DNA of 64,000 nt from Membranipora membranacea (lineage: Eukaryota; Bryozoa; Gymnolaemata; Cheilostomatida; Membraniporidae). The notes under the pieces are model-generated. The model did no database searches. It was given only the letters and a program-made list of their open reading frames with translations, and was not told where the DNA came from. Positions 36,525 to 48,565 of this stretch are shown piece after piece. The DNA is taken from the NCBI GenBank assembly GCA_914767715.1, contig OU612074.1, forward strand, positions 7,269,501-7,333,500. The letters are read 5' to 3'. Numbering within the stretch: position 1 is the first letter of the stretch; every line of letters starts with the position of its first letter. The position numbers were made by a program, and so were the translations under genes.

Positions 36525-38612
36525 ATGCATTTTTCGCATCTAGCGATATCTATATGCCTATGCTTTCGTGCTGCTGCATATGGAGAAAAAGGCCCACAAC
36601 CACCTCAGTACATCTGTAAGCAGACTATTTCCCAACCAGCTGGTCTTCGAGGATCGATAGAGTTCGCTGACAAGTGTAACATTTCTCTCATCGGTATAAA
36701 GTTTGACGAATCCGCTCGCAAGCAGTACAGCATAACAGGACTAAGAAAGGAAGCGAGCTGTGGGAAGAGTGAGCAGCTGTTCATCAATACAAAGTCCTAC
36801 TGCCTGGATAAAGCTGTGAAACTAACTACTATAAGTGTTATTGATGGTCAAATAAATATTTACCTGCCGAAGGCGCCAGCAGCTCGATTTACTCTCACTT
36901 ACTATAGAGGTAAGCATGAACCACACAGACATGGAGATTACACTATTAACATGTGTATCTCTGATCGTTAGAGTCAATTTAGTAGCAGTACCTAACATGT
37001 ACCCACCACTAAAATGAAATTGAAAAACGGACCGTCACACCAAATTCTTTGTGATGGTATTCTTACTAAGTGAATTAATTCACTCTCAATCGATCAGAGA
37101 TATACATGCAATAGTATATCACTTGATCAGTGTGAGCATGTTTTTACACTGTTTAAAGAGTGCGCTACATATTCTAAGTCACTTTGAAGATTGGCAATTA
37201 TTTCAATTTCAATTTGTCTTCACACTGTCGTACAATGTTGTGAGGTCTGGGGTCAGGCAGGGTAGTGGTATGAGGCTATTCATTCTTGAACGAAATGGTA
37301 ATGAACAAGTACTATTGCTCTGATACTATGAGAATCTAGCTTTCATAACTTTTTATCTTATGAGGATCATCGCTTCCGATGTCAATCCCTGAAGTGAGGC
37401 AGCTTTGGTGTTGAAATTTGACTGTCAAGGTTTCCCAGATAAAAGGATCAACAGGCAGCATCTGACAATTGCCGGTTTCAATCAACCTGATGCTAATCAT
37501 AGTCAGATATACAGCCTCTGTACAGGACTGGAACTGCATTGATAGACACCCACTTATTCCTAATCTGTGCACAAATGGGATCAACGTTAGGGAGGGAGTC
37601 CATCCTCACTCAGTCTCAATTTCCTTTTCTACTGTTCCAGCCCTGACATGCGATATCAAATCGATCCCGAAGGTAAACCTTACAATTTACAGAATTGTTC
37701 CGCATCCTAAAAGGGGTGACCGTACGCTTCCTGGAAGAGTTAAAGTCACATATATTTGCGCTCCCACTCTTGTGTTAGAAAATCCTGGGAAAGATTCTAT
37801 TGAGTGCCACTACAATGTTGATCCAGATAATGAAGCACATGTTACAGCCAACTGGACGACGGAGGAAGGGATCAATTGCATATTTGGTAAGTTGCAAAGT
37901 CAATGATATAGGTACATAGATCAAGTTTCTAGGAACAAAGATGTGATGTATTTTTAGTTGAATTAAATTATCATTTGGATCGAATGAAAGGAGTGCTCCA
38001 CACAAAAAACCAAACCTGGATGACCCCACATGTTGGTCATGGTTTGCCGCAAATGAGCACCAGCCAATTGGCTATACTCAGGATAAATGCATAAAAGCAA
38101 ATGACTAAACGGGGGATGGAGTTTTGGAAATTAACTGGTTGAAATCGAATGATAGATAACCTGATAGAAAGATTGCTGTGAAGGACTCTGTATGTTTGCA
38201 GGGGAAGGGAACTCCTGTGAATACAGACAAGGATAGGTGATAAAAAAAAGAGCCAAACACCTTGAAGTCCAAATTATTAGAGAAGGATATCATTATGCTT
38301 TGTATCCAAGTGATGTCACCTCCTGCAGTCTTTGTGCAATAGAGATAGCCAAGGAGTGCACGATTGCCGCATACTGTACAGGTATATTATGTTTTCTGTT
38401 TTGTAGTAAGACCATGGTGGTATAAAATCATACTCTATGCACACTTCTTACTCATACCAGTGTGTATCCTTTCTGTGTGCTGCTGCCGTTCCAAGAAAGT
38501 CCTCTGCTTCAGGTACTCTTCAAAATTTGTTGGGGGGGGGGGGGGGGGGGGGGGTTGGTTGTTGAAACCTGTTGCCAATCTTCGGAAGATTTGGGCGTTA
38601 TTTCTTGGGTAA
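36525..38612 (+). CDS. Receptor D: plus-strand CUB-CCP-TM paralogue lacking the second CUB
   Basis: Exon 1 (36525-36909, exactly 385 nt) encodes a signal peptide (MHFSHLAISICLCFRAAAYG) and a diverged CUB-like domain (SQPAGLRGSIEFADKC, then RFTLTYYR). The CCP exon is 37641-37886, with acceptor tactgttccag, donor GGTAAGT, four cysteines and the Trp (ANWT). A TM exon starts at 38407 with PWWYKIILYAHFLLIPVCI and a Cys-rich juxtamembrane part. The phases fit (278 aa if read to the stop at 38610-38612). That last part passes through a 23-G run, read as glycines, so the true 3' end may instead be a further exon after the donor-like CAG/gtactc at 38512. I could not find the second CUB exon in the 731-nt intron, which holds a MITE. 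It could be functional or decaying. Confidence 0.65.
36950..37109. mobile_element. Small MITE in receptor D intron, copy 1
   Basis: The end catgtgtatctctgatcgtt is mirrored at 37083-37109. An inverse-oriented relative at 54251-54427 interrupts a LINE reverse transcriptase. Confidence 0.75.
38532..38554 (+). repeat. Homopolymer run of 23 G
   Basis: An uninterrupted run of 23 G bases just downstream of the receptor D membrane exon. It is length-unstable and error-prone in assemblies. It may form a G-quadruplex. Confidence 0.95.
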
Positions 38613-39017
38613 AGGCTACACACATACAATAAAAATCTGGCTCCTTCTTTTTTTAATCAGATTGCCGTTGGACCATCAAAATCATATGCTTGTCACCTCT
38701 AGAAACACTCAGTATAACTATAGATACGTTTTTTAGCAGGATCCATCGACTAGCAAAGAATTTTCAAGGCAGTGAATGAGAGACCAAACCACTATATGGC
38801 ATAATAAGACTCAATCGTCAATAATAGCATCTCCTCAGAACTATGAACTGATTACTGTTATGTGGAGTTGCTAAAGAAGAGCCTACAAGGCATCCTCGAG
38901 ATTAGACAATGACACCTCTCATTTTTGGTTTTTATTAGAATAATCCTATGTTTATTGTGTTTCTTTGGTTTTTGTTGTAACAAAAAGAACTTATAATTAT
39001 TAATAACTTATAATAAA
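38613..39017. other. Intergenic sequence, nothing assigned
   Basis: AT-rich and without recognisable features. Confidence 0.35.
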
Positions 39018-39272
39018 TTATAATAACTTTAATAACATACAAGACACATCCTTGTATTCAGTGCAGTAAGGTTGATGTGTGAGGTAATACCCTTCAGAGT
39101 ACAGTTTACTGACACCTGGAATTCTTAGGGACTGCTGAACATTTGTTTGAATAATCACGAGAGAGCATGTAATCTCACGGAAATTATGACCAGTCAGCTG
39201 GAGTGGCGCATCAATAGTTATATCATAAAATTGTAGAATGGTGAGAATTTTCATGGTTGTTGTCAAAATCAA
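39018..39272 (-). other. Open segment weakly resembling the receptor first-CUB exon
   Basis: The minus frame (84 codons) has a short hydrophobic start, then LTGHNF, a Cys, an LRIPGVS piece and a PYC motif. The order and spacing recall the SGSIEF...KC...YSIPGI...RYC layout of exon 1 in receptors A and B. The similarity is weak, there is no matching donor, and an IPT-like or chance frame is also possible. Confidence 0.22.
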
Positions 39273-40445
39273 AATTATTGATTTAACTGAGCAGAGTGAG
39301 CCGGTTCATTTCTTTATATGACATTGGAACACAAACATCTTGTGCTCTTGTATAAAAGGTTTCTCTACTTCCTGATGAAAAGAGTTTGTTCACTCAGTTA
39401 GTTGAATATTGCTGCATTGAACTTGAAGTCAGCCTACACCGACCTGCGAACTGATAGCAAACTATATAATTAAGCTAATCCCTCCATAAGAGCTTTCACG
39501 TCTGATCTAGAGCTGTGATGGCTCTGAACTGATTGGCTTGTGGATGAGAAAGAGAGCCAGTGCCAGTTCACTGAAAGTACCTATTTTGATATATGGAAAG
39601 TGAACCTGAACTACTTTCACTCACTATATAGTAAATACCCACTATACACTTAAACCAGGTAATTTGAGGAAAGTAACATTTCACCTGATATTATCTCTTG
39701 TTTTCCCATCGGCCAACCAGAGACAAAACATTACCTATGCCTATTGGGTACTTTTGGTTGACTTCTCTACCTCATACAGCAAGATCCTGGTTGCTCTCAG
39801 TCCACGGAGAGCACCGGCGGGTGGTGAATCATTTCCAAATGCAGTGAAGCTGGATCAAACTCATCTACCTCCCCCGTGAATCTTACTGTAAACTCAAAAA
39901 TTAATGTGATTGTGTAAGGATAAGTAGACAGGGTGAGTGTTTGTTGCACTCAAACATTGTTGAGAGATAGCAATGAAAAAATCCCTTTAAGCGGACCAGG
40001 ACTGTTGGTGTTGGGCTACTGCAGCAGCACATCATAGCAGAATGAAACCCTCGTTCCTCTTGTACCTCAAAGTTAAGGGTGCATCTCCAGAAAAAACCAA
40101 AAGCAATATAATATCATGATTATTTATCATGGTCCTTTGAGCTCGGGTAGCATGTGCAATACCAATACAATAATTTCAAAAGTTGCAAATCAGCAATCTG
40201 CCGTCTAATCCATGAATATGATACGATGTGAGTTTCTTATGAGGCACGATCCAAATAAGCCTTATATTCCTGAACAGGTTTTGCAGCCTCTAAATTACAT
40301 TCATCAGAGTCTCGCTTTGTCAGCACTGTCCCTTTTCATTCTGACGTTGTGAAAAAAACCATCGTATTTGATATATTTGATTGTGCTAGAGTAAAATTAT
40401 CAGGACATTCTGAATATTGATAAGATTGCAGTTTAGCGCGTTATA
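39273..40445. other. Intergenic sequence, nothing assigned
   Basis: A plus frame at 39664-39879 has no known motif. Nothing else is recognised. Confidence 0.35.
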
Positions 40446-40638
40446 TCATGGTGATTGCGGGAGTATTGTGAAAGAATTGCGGGAGAATTGTGGATAAAAT
40501 TGCAGGAGAATTGTGGACGAATTGCGGGAGAATTGCGGAAGAATTGCGAGAGAATTGCGGGAGAATTTCCAGAGAATTGCCGGTTGAATTGCGGGCGAAT
40601 TGCGGGCGAATTGCGGGAGAATTGCGGGTGAATAGACA
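40446..40638 (+). repeat. Minisatellite, 12-bp unit
   Basis: About fifteen imperfect copies of a gaattgcgggag/gaattgtggaag-type 12-mer. The right end is broken by insertion of a foldback MITE at 40632. The same unit type makes up the array at 49652-50066. Confidence 0.9.
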
Positions 40639-41138
40639 GTTTTCTGAGCTCTTATTTACGCCTCAATTCGGAGTTGTCCTCTCTCCAGTTTGGTACTTTT
40701 AACCCACGCCGCATAGGAAAAACCTGCTGAAAGAGGGTTATCTTGAAAACCGCTTATGTTAGGATAAAAATTATTTTTGATTCAGAGTCTGCACCATTGA
40801 AAACCCTGTGAGACAGGGTAACCAAATCATTGGAAGCTTGAATGTTGATAAATCTTAATTTTAGTGACGAAACTCGTGAAAAATTCTGCCAAATTGTCCG
40901 CAAAACAGGCAGAAAATGCTATAATACTAATACTAAAATTATTTCCCAAACTATGTCCACATGAGTTTTCAATGTTGCAGATTCTGAATCAAAAATAATT
41001 TTTATCCTATTATAAGCGGTTTTCAAGATAACCCTCTTTTCAGCACGTTTTTCCTATGCGGCGTGGGTTAAAAGTACCAAACTGGAGAGAGGACAACTCC
41101 AAATTGAGGCCTAAATCAGAGCTCAGAAAACTGTCTAT
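40632..41138. mobile_element. Foldback MITE, copy 3
   Basis: Near-identical to 11897-12395, with ends atagacagttttctgagctc and gagctcagaaaactgtctat. The immediate flanks (gtga / tcac) continue the palindrome. Confidence 0.88.
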
Positions 41139-43273
41139 TCACAGGTGGCCCCTGACCTTCTGGCTGGAATACACAGCGATATGTTGATATGAAATTCTTA
41201 ATGCAGTTCTTATTTGAACCGGTTTGGCATGATTATGGTAGGGGACTAGAGGACTAGACTAGGGCTAAAGGTGCTGTTAAATCTTTGTGTGGTTTATGTG
41301 TGTCTTTTTCTGCGTCCAAGGATATTTCTATTTCTATTCTTCTCCCATTGTATTTTACAGCTGTCACTCTCAATGACTTACCAAATTTTGTTGGTGATGC
41401 AGACTCTTTGGTGAGGCACATCATTAGTGTGTGTTCCAAGTAGTCACTGTCCGTACAAGATTTTGTGGTCACAGCACACCTAGATTTATCGTTAAATTCC
41501 GTGAACAAACCTCATCCCAACCTCACCTCCCTTATTCCCGTAGCTCAGTGGACAGATGAAGGAGGCGATGTGGGTTCAATACCCAATTGATCCGAGTTTC
41601 TGGTTCAAACTTTTCCTGATCATCATATCAAATATGTGCTTTAGATCATTCTTTAGTTATGTCAGTTAGTTATGTTTTGACAGTTATGTTATGTCTCCAG
41701 TTGGTTTAGAATTGTTTCCTCTCCATACAACAAACAAACATCTTAAATATCTGATTTTCACGCTTTCAATTGTCAGCGCGACGATTGTAGGACGCCATAG
41801 TTTGCTGTGGTGTCAAAAGTATTTTGAGTTTGACTCTGTACATCTTTTCTCAGTGACTTATATGGATTTTGTAGTTCAATAGCTACAGGAATTATCATCT
41901 CCTTGTTTGTACAAATATTTGAACCAGAGTTATTACCCCACAAATTTTACATACATATAGAAAGTCCTTTGTTCTGCTAAACAAAATCCACAAAAATTTA
42001 GAAGAATAGAAACAAAAGACAGTGGATAATCTAGTTTGTATCAACTGATTTGTCTGTTGATTGAAAGCCCAGCAGTTTTGAATTTGACATGCTATACTAA
42101 AATTAAGTGTCGATGCTAATTCTATGCATTCAATTTGGCACTCAAATGATGTCGCACCAACATATGGAAACATTGTGATTTTGAAATATTACTAAGCAAA
42201 AGTAATGGAGAAATATTCATGCAGCAGCAGTGAATTTTTGTCAATTCTAATTTTAATAAGATCCGAAAATTAACAAGTGATATTATCAATACACACAATT
42301 ACTGGTCAATTAAATTTGATTTTGACTCTGCAAGGTTTTGGTAGGTTTGGTCTTAGCCTTGTATGGTAATTTTAAATCAGCCTATCGTATACCATGCTCA
42401 CTGAGTTGGAACTTTATCGACAGAGGACTGGGGACTAGGAGGTATAAAGTTTCCTTAAACAAACTTGTCAAATTGATGATAATCTAGAGCAGCGGCATTT
42501 AACTCAGGATGGCAGCATTAGAGCTGCAACAACTTAGTATCCAATAGTTTCCTCTACTCTTTTTTCTCTATGATACTTTTAAATTTCTTGCCACACGTTG
42601 GTATTACTGGTATGTGCGGTAGAGTCAATAGTGTATTCGTCGGAAGGGCTTTTAGGGGGCTTGACCCTGCCAATTTTCAGCGTGTCAATTTTGAAAATCC
42701 TCTTGAAACCTCTTAAACGGTTAATAACCAGGCGCCCAGAGGGGCCATTGTGAGATTGGTTGGGATTATGAATGGATTAGGCTGGTTGATATGAAGCGAT
42801 TTGTCAATTCTTACATGTTTTCAGGCTAAGATGTCATCAATGAGTTTTAAACTGATATTTTTGACATAAGGTAGGCTATGGCCAGAAATGTGTTTTGCCG
42901 CTGTCTGAATCATTTTCAAGCAAGTCTCAATTTAAGATACCCGTCAAATGAAATAACACCCATTCATAATGTTTGTTGCAGCAAAGTCAAAATCATCAAG
43001 CAGCTCATGAATGAGCTCCCTAAATCGATAAATCTTCCATGGACGGTTTCTGCAGCAAGCCGATCGATAATTGTCCTTCCAAAATGGGCTGGAACACATT
43101 AAACTACCTCTATTCCTCAGATAGTTCCTCAATATCCTTCCCTGCGGGGAGACTTTCCAACGCATTTCCTGTACCCAGCCTGGTTTGCCTATTCAAAATC
43201 CATGGATACAGCCCTGGGTTGAATAGGCAGAGCAGTGCAATAGCCAATTACCATGATTTTTCCCTTGGACTGC
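41139..43273. other. Intergenic sequence with minor repeats and a tRNA-like patch
   Basis: A tRNA-like patch (ccgtagctcagtgg, then gtgggttcaatacccaa) lies at ~41535-41585. The stretch 41750-41850 resembles 47575-47670. Open minus frames at 41508-41254 and 42173-41895 carry several cysteines but no family I can name. The 42944-43165 frames on both strands are shadows of each other. Confidence 0.35.
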
Positions 43274-43644
43274 CCTTAAAGTACTGCTGCCACTCATGCA
43301 AATTTGTGCTCATTGAATTCTGCATAGCTCCAAGATAATTAATTGAGACTTCAATCTCATAATTGTCACCTAATGGACAAATAATTTGCAGAAACTGATC
43401 TTCAAAATCAGGGCGTGAAATCTACGCACCAGCTTATGATGTGTACAGTGTGCACTAGTAAGATGATAACTACGTCACCTGATGGGTAGATAATTAGTTT
43501 CATACCCTAATTTTGACGATCAGTTTGTGCAAATTATTTGCTCATTAGGTGACAATTCTGAGATTGCAGCCTCATTTTATTAGTTTTGAGCTACACAGAA
43601 TTCTATAAGCACACATTTGGCTGTGTGGCAGCAGTGGTTTAAAA
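43274..43644. mobile_element. MITE with cttaaa...actgctgc ends, copy 2
   Basis: Inverted relative of 28093-28462, with the same order of internal blocks when read on the minus strand (aattctgcatagctccaaga, gtgacaattatgag and others). Confidence 0.8.
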
Positions 43645-45504
43645 CAGGCTTGCATCATGAAATTCCTGTGACACAGAATAAATGTCTTCCATATGTTTTT
43701 GCCTACAATCTGAGCAAATAGCTATAGCCAACGTCACTAGGCACTGATTTTCTTCATCCTTGATTTTGGTACACCAATCAACACATATTTAAAATTAATA
43801 TCAATACAATGATGGTCTGAAATAACCAGGGAGGGTGGGATATATACCCTCTCCCACCCTCCCTGAAGTATCAAACTCAAGCAATTAAATTTGAGTCCAT
43901 TATTGCAAACAATTTGATATTGTCTTCTATAATATAGCTAGTCTACAGGAGCGAACTCTCACTGCAGGAGCCATTGAAAATTTTTGGCAATAACAGGATA
44001 ATCTCATTCATTGAACCCACCATACACAGACCATTTATAAGAGATTTTATCAAGTAACATTACATAGCACGCTAGCATGTGTAAATACCTAGAGATAATA
44101 ATCAGCCTTCACTCTATTGTTTCTGGGGGATTAGGTTTCACATCCATTGTAAACTCAATATCAATGAAACTATTTCAAAGAGACAGGAGACACCTATCCT
44201 TGTTTAGGTGAGCAGTAGTTTTCACAAGAAGATGTTTCAATAACAAACCCAGGTGCAATCACCAAGCAGGGTTTATGGTTATGGTTAATCATCACGTTGG
44301 GCCTATTTGAAACGCTGGCAATACACAGTACTCAAAACATGTGAAAAATACGTAATCAAGTGTTTACAGCTGAGAAGAAATGTGTTTCCCTGATCTGACA
44401 AAACACTAGAGTCTAGAAGTTTTGAAATATTACATCATAACACAGTGGAATTGATGTGTGTGCCCCTGTACAATGTAAAATGGTATGAGATACAATGCTT
44501 GGATGCTGCTTGAATTTGCTACTCTGTGACAGGGATTTGCGAGATCTTGTTACTATTGTCATTGCTAATAGTGTTGCTTGATGTGTAAATTTGCTGTAAG
44601 GTTATGATCTTGACAAATTATCTTATAGGTATTAAAAAATGAAGAGTGTACTGTGGTCACATTAACCCCCATTCATGTTTACTGAAATGACTAAGGTAAA
44701 ATATTGAATAAATCTGCCGTCCCTGTTTTAGAATCCTAATATTCTCTGTCATGTGGAGGTTTCTAAAATTACTGGTTTTTCTATCAAACCTAAGTAATTT
44801 TTATATTCTGCTTTCACAATTAAATAAGGGTTCCATCTTCATTTTAGGAACAATAATCTAAGTCAGCATTCGATGCTCATAATCTGTTATCATTTTAAGT
44901 GATGTCATGTTAGAAGACATGACTACAGGTTCACATCAAATCTTCATTGTGATATTAATTTTGTAACATTGTATTGTGCTGAGTGTGAGGCCTCTATATG
45001 ATTCAATGCTTTTCATTGTTTCAACATTTGGTAAACAAAGGAATCCTTTATATGCTGTGCCTAGTTCTATACAATGGAGGATAAATGTACCATGTCAGCT
45101 TGCATCAAAAGTTTATATGAGAAAACTGAGAATAAATTTTAAGAAATGCCGCATTAAATGAAGGGAAATAGCGATACAGTGACCCAAAATGATTCATATA
45201 TTGATATCGTCATAATGTGGTTAGCAAAAAAATTTGACGCTTCTAGCATATGTAGAAGTGCATTTTAATTGAGTCATCTGGTTAAAAGATAACTTTTTGC
45301 CAACAATTCATCATTTTTTATGAAATTCATGAATTTTTGCATTCATTTTGTGGATTAAATGGTAATTCAACCACCAAGCCTGGACAATAACTTTCAATCA
45401 ATTTGTGATGGTTTCTGCATCAAATTTAAAAAATGTAGGGGGAGATAACGAGGAAGCCATATAAGTCACTGAGTTGCTAATTAAGTATATCTTTACAGAC
45501 TTTA
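43645..45504. other. Intergenic sequence with one hairpin
   Basis: A 14-bp-arm hairpin (cagggagggtggga) lies at 43828-43865. No exon or element end is recognised. Confidence 0.35.
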
Positions 45505-45650
45505 CTGCACGTAAAACTTACCCGTACACAGAGAACACATTGCATTTATCTTCTTGATGGTACTTGAGTAAAATTATCAAACAATTTTAGATTTTGAAAA
45601 CATTTCCTTGCATGAAAAAGCAGTTCAGCGTTTATACAGACTTGCTTGAC
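45505..45650. repeat. Dispersed repeat, copy a
   Basis: Blocks gtacacagagaacacattgc and gagtaaaattatcaaacaat recur at 47705-47850, and the first part also near 49505-49640. Confidence 0.6.
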
Positions 45651-45957
45651 ACAACTCACTTTTAGGTTGGGTCCCAAGCTAGAGAATATCGTTGTTATAT
45701 ATATCTGGCCATTTGTGAGTGGATTGGCTGCCTGACACCACAACAATAATTATCACAAAGGGAAGTAATACATGGTGATCCAACTGTCTGTTAATAGACA
45801 GAGGATCAAATTAGTGTCTCTTCCACAGGCCCACGGTCCAGATTTTGTATTGCCACATCTGGTACTGCAATATTAAAACAAACATAAAGCTGACCATCCT
45901 AGTGTTCAAACGCACTTGGAGCTGCGTCTGACAGGATTGGCCTGCTTGTTACCGTTA

Positions 45958-46025
45958 AATCAGGGATAGCTCAGTGTTAGGGCGTCTGACTTGGGATCAT
46001 AAGGTCCCAGGTTCAATCCCCACCA
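45958..46025 (+). repeat. tRNA-like sequence, Pro-like anticodon arm
   Basis: gggatagctcagtgttaggg (A box) and aggtcccaggttcaatcccc (B box) flank an anticodon-like cttgggatc. The acceptor ends do not pair, so a SINE head or pseudo-tRNA is more likely than a working gene. Confidence 0.45.
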
Positions 46026-46880
46026 TATTGCCTAATACCTTCTTAAAATAAAGTTGGCGATTCTTCTGAATAACGTAACCTGAGATATTGGTAGTTTTGT
46101 CAGAGCGCACTAGTAATAATTCATGCAAACAAAATGTTTAGGTATAAATCTTACCACTGCTGCATTGGAGTCTACACACACATAATCATTTGCCCTGTTT
46201 CCATTCTTATCACCAGCAGGGCCTGTTTGACACAAGAAGTATCAAAAAGTATCTTCTGAGCTCTCCCATTGATTTATTACCCTCTTTCCCTCTATTCATC
46301 GACCAGCCAGCCATGCGAACATAGTTGTCTATCATGATCATTTAAGTCATGAAATTAGATTTAATAATAACATTGAGTAATCACCTCTTGGTTTCTGTTC
46401 TCTGACAGCAGCTAGGAGGTTTTTCATGCTGATAAAAATCTTCTGTTGGCTCAGAAAGTGGTAAGCAGCGGGAGTAAGAATGCAACAGCTGCCAAGTGAT
46501 TGGATACATTGTACAGTGCTTTGGTAGCTTGTTGTGTTGCAGAGACTATGGTTCATTCTTGATTTCAATTCAGTTAAACATATCTAGAGCACAAGCAGAT
46601 TGTCTATTCCGTTAAAATAGTTTGTTGCTGCACTCTTTGTCAGCTTTGTTTTTTGAAATTTTTTTTGTGTCCATTTTCTATCAATACCTATTATCGATTA
46701 TGATTAAGTTGAAAAAGGGTGATTAGAATCAGATTTCATATCACACGCCACATCCCGAAGCATGGGCGGCGAAATACTAGTTGCTTTTGGGGCTAGGCTG
46801 CAATATCTGCGCCCATTTGCTCTCAGTTTGCAGGCAGGTCGGAGCACACCTGGGGGTCCAACCAAACCCCAGTAGTCAAT

Positions 46881-46966
46881 AGACTGCAGTGGGATTCGAA
46901 ACCCACGACCTTCAAAATTTGCATGCTGAAGGGACGGCGCTCTAACCAACTGGGCTACCTCCTACT
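46881..46966 (-). repeat. tRNA-like SINE head, copy 1
   Basis: On the minus strand, ggaggtagcccagttggtta and gagcgccgtcccttcagcat lead to a B-box-like ggtttcgaatcccac. The same head, on the other strand, lies at 52386-52455. Confidence 0.6.
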
Positions 46967-47574
46967 CCTTAACTTAGCCACTGAAGTACACACCAGAGTT
47001 ACACAGCATACAGGTTCAGACTAGCAGCACGATGTGAGACAGTTGTCACTAGTTTTAGTAAAGGAGCAGGAAATAGCAGCTGTCTACAGAAAATGCACTG
47101 AAATTGGATACAATTGGCAATACATTATACAAAACCCTACATAAGCTTAGTCAAATACAAGTTGCCCATGCCTACATACCTCCTTACTTACACACTGTTT
47201 AGACCACTGAGATGAGGGAGTTTGAAGATAACTGAGAAAGTTCTCTGATTATTGTAGCCTCTTTTAGAAAGTGCCATGATACTTTTGTTGGAAATCTGTG
47301 CCATAAAAAGGTCCCTCAGTTGTCCTGATATCTTAGGAGTTGCCTACTTTATTAACTAGATGGTATTTTATGAAATGCTAGATGCCATTTTGTGTTAAAG
47401 GTATTGGGCTAGTGGCTTAGAAATCAGTCATTGGCATTAATTGTTGATTGATATATTATTCTGGATCATCCTGAATCTAAATTCCTTTGTACACTATTGA
47501 AGAGAAAACTTGTATCGCATTGTGATTTCCAGTTGGTAAGGAATTGTGTTTCTCGACACAAACAACATGCTTAT

Positions 47575-47850
47575 CTAACCTTTGCGCTGTCGATTGTTAG
47601 CACGAGGATCGCAGGAAACCGTAGATAGCTGTGATGTCAAAAGCTTTTTGAGGTTGTCTCTGTACAGATTTGCGAAAAGTTATAATAGATTCGCAGACCG
47701 AACTACCAGTAGAACTTGTCCATACACAGAGAATACATTATTTTTAGCTCCTTAATCGTGCTTGAGTAAAATGATCAAACAATTTTAGATATTGAAAACA
47801 TAGCCTTGCTGAAAATAGGCAATTCATCGTGTTTTCACACTTGTTTTGGG
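47575..47850. repeat. Dispersed repeat, copy b
   Basis: The left part matches 41750-41850 (ctgtcgattgttagcacgag region). The right part matches 45505-45650. Confidence 0.6.
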
Positions 47851-48488
47851 AACAGAGATTTGATCCTCTGCCAATTAATTGGCAATATGATCACCATTTA
47901 ATACTAACTTTTGCAGTAATAGTACAAAGGTAAGTATTAAAAGAGGGATGGATTTCTTGACGCCATCTATTATGATAATATGAATAGTGTTAAGCAATCC
48001 ATCCAGTTAATTGACAGTGACCGGTCAAACTACCTACCAAAGCCCCACAATCACTCACTGTCTTTTTTTCAAGCCATTATGCAACAATTTGCCCATTCAT
48101 GTGATGGTGTTGGAATGATTGTAGTTAGCTGAGTTAGCTGTTGTTGTTTGATATACGCTTAGAGATACTGACTATTGAAAAGCCATATCAATAGTTCAGC
48201 TCACTTAAATTTCTCTATCAAATGGAATGGATCTGAAATATTGTTGATGGATTCTGTGTCGTCTACTGGACCTAGTGCCATGTGCTTCTTTGATGGCTCT
48301 CTGATCACATTCTACAAAGTGACAGCTAGCTAAATATTGAAGTAATTGTCATCTCAGGAACAGACAACATTGTTGGAAACTAAATTTTGCGAATGTATGA
48401 TAATAGTCAACTATTTATTATAAGAGTCTGAGAACAACCCATGAAAAAAAAGATCAGTTACCCCAATCTCCTCAATCGCTGTATTTTT

Positions 48489-48565
48489 ATTTGGTCATCC
48501 TACATAATATGTAGGATAACCAAATGAATTACTTATTTGAAGCAGCATATTATGCTGCTTCAAAT
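48489..48565. repeat. Two adjacent short hairpins
   Basis: 48489-48525 folds on atttggtcatcctacat. 48535-48565 is a near-perfect palindrome with the 15-bp arm atttgaagcagcata. Both lie ten bases apart. Confidence 0.85.

Noticed and set aside
41254-41508. Minus frame with TEFNDKSRC, like the EFNDKC of receptor exon 1
   Set aside because: Only a five-residue match. The cysteine spacing and the rest do not align, and there is no donor in phase.
41895-42173. Cysteine-containing minus frame resembling a PAN-like fold
   Set aside because: The cysteine spacing does not fit the domain well and no splice sites support an exon.
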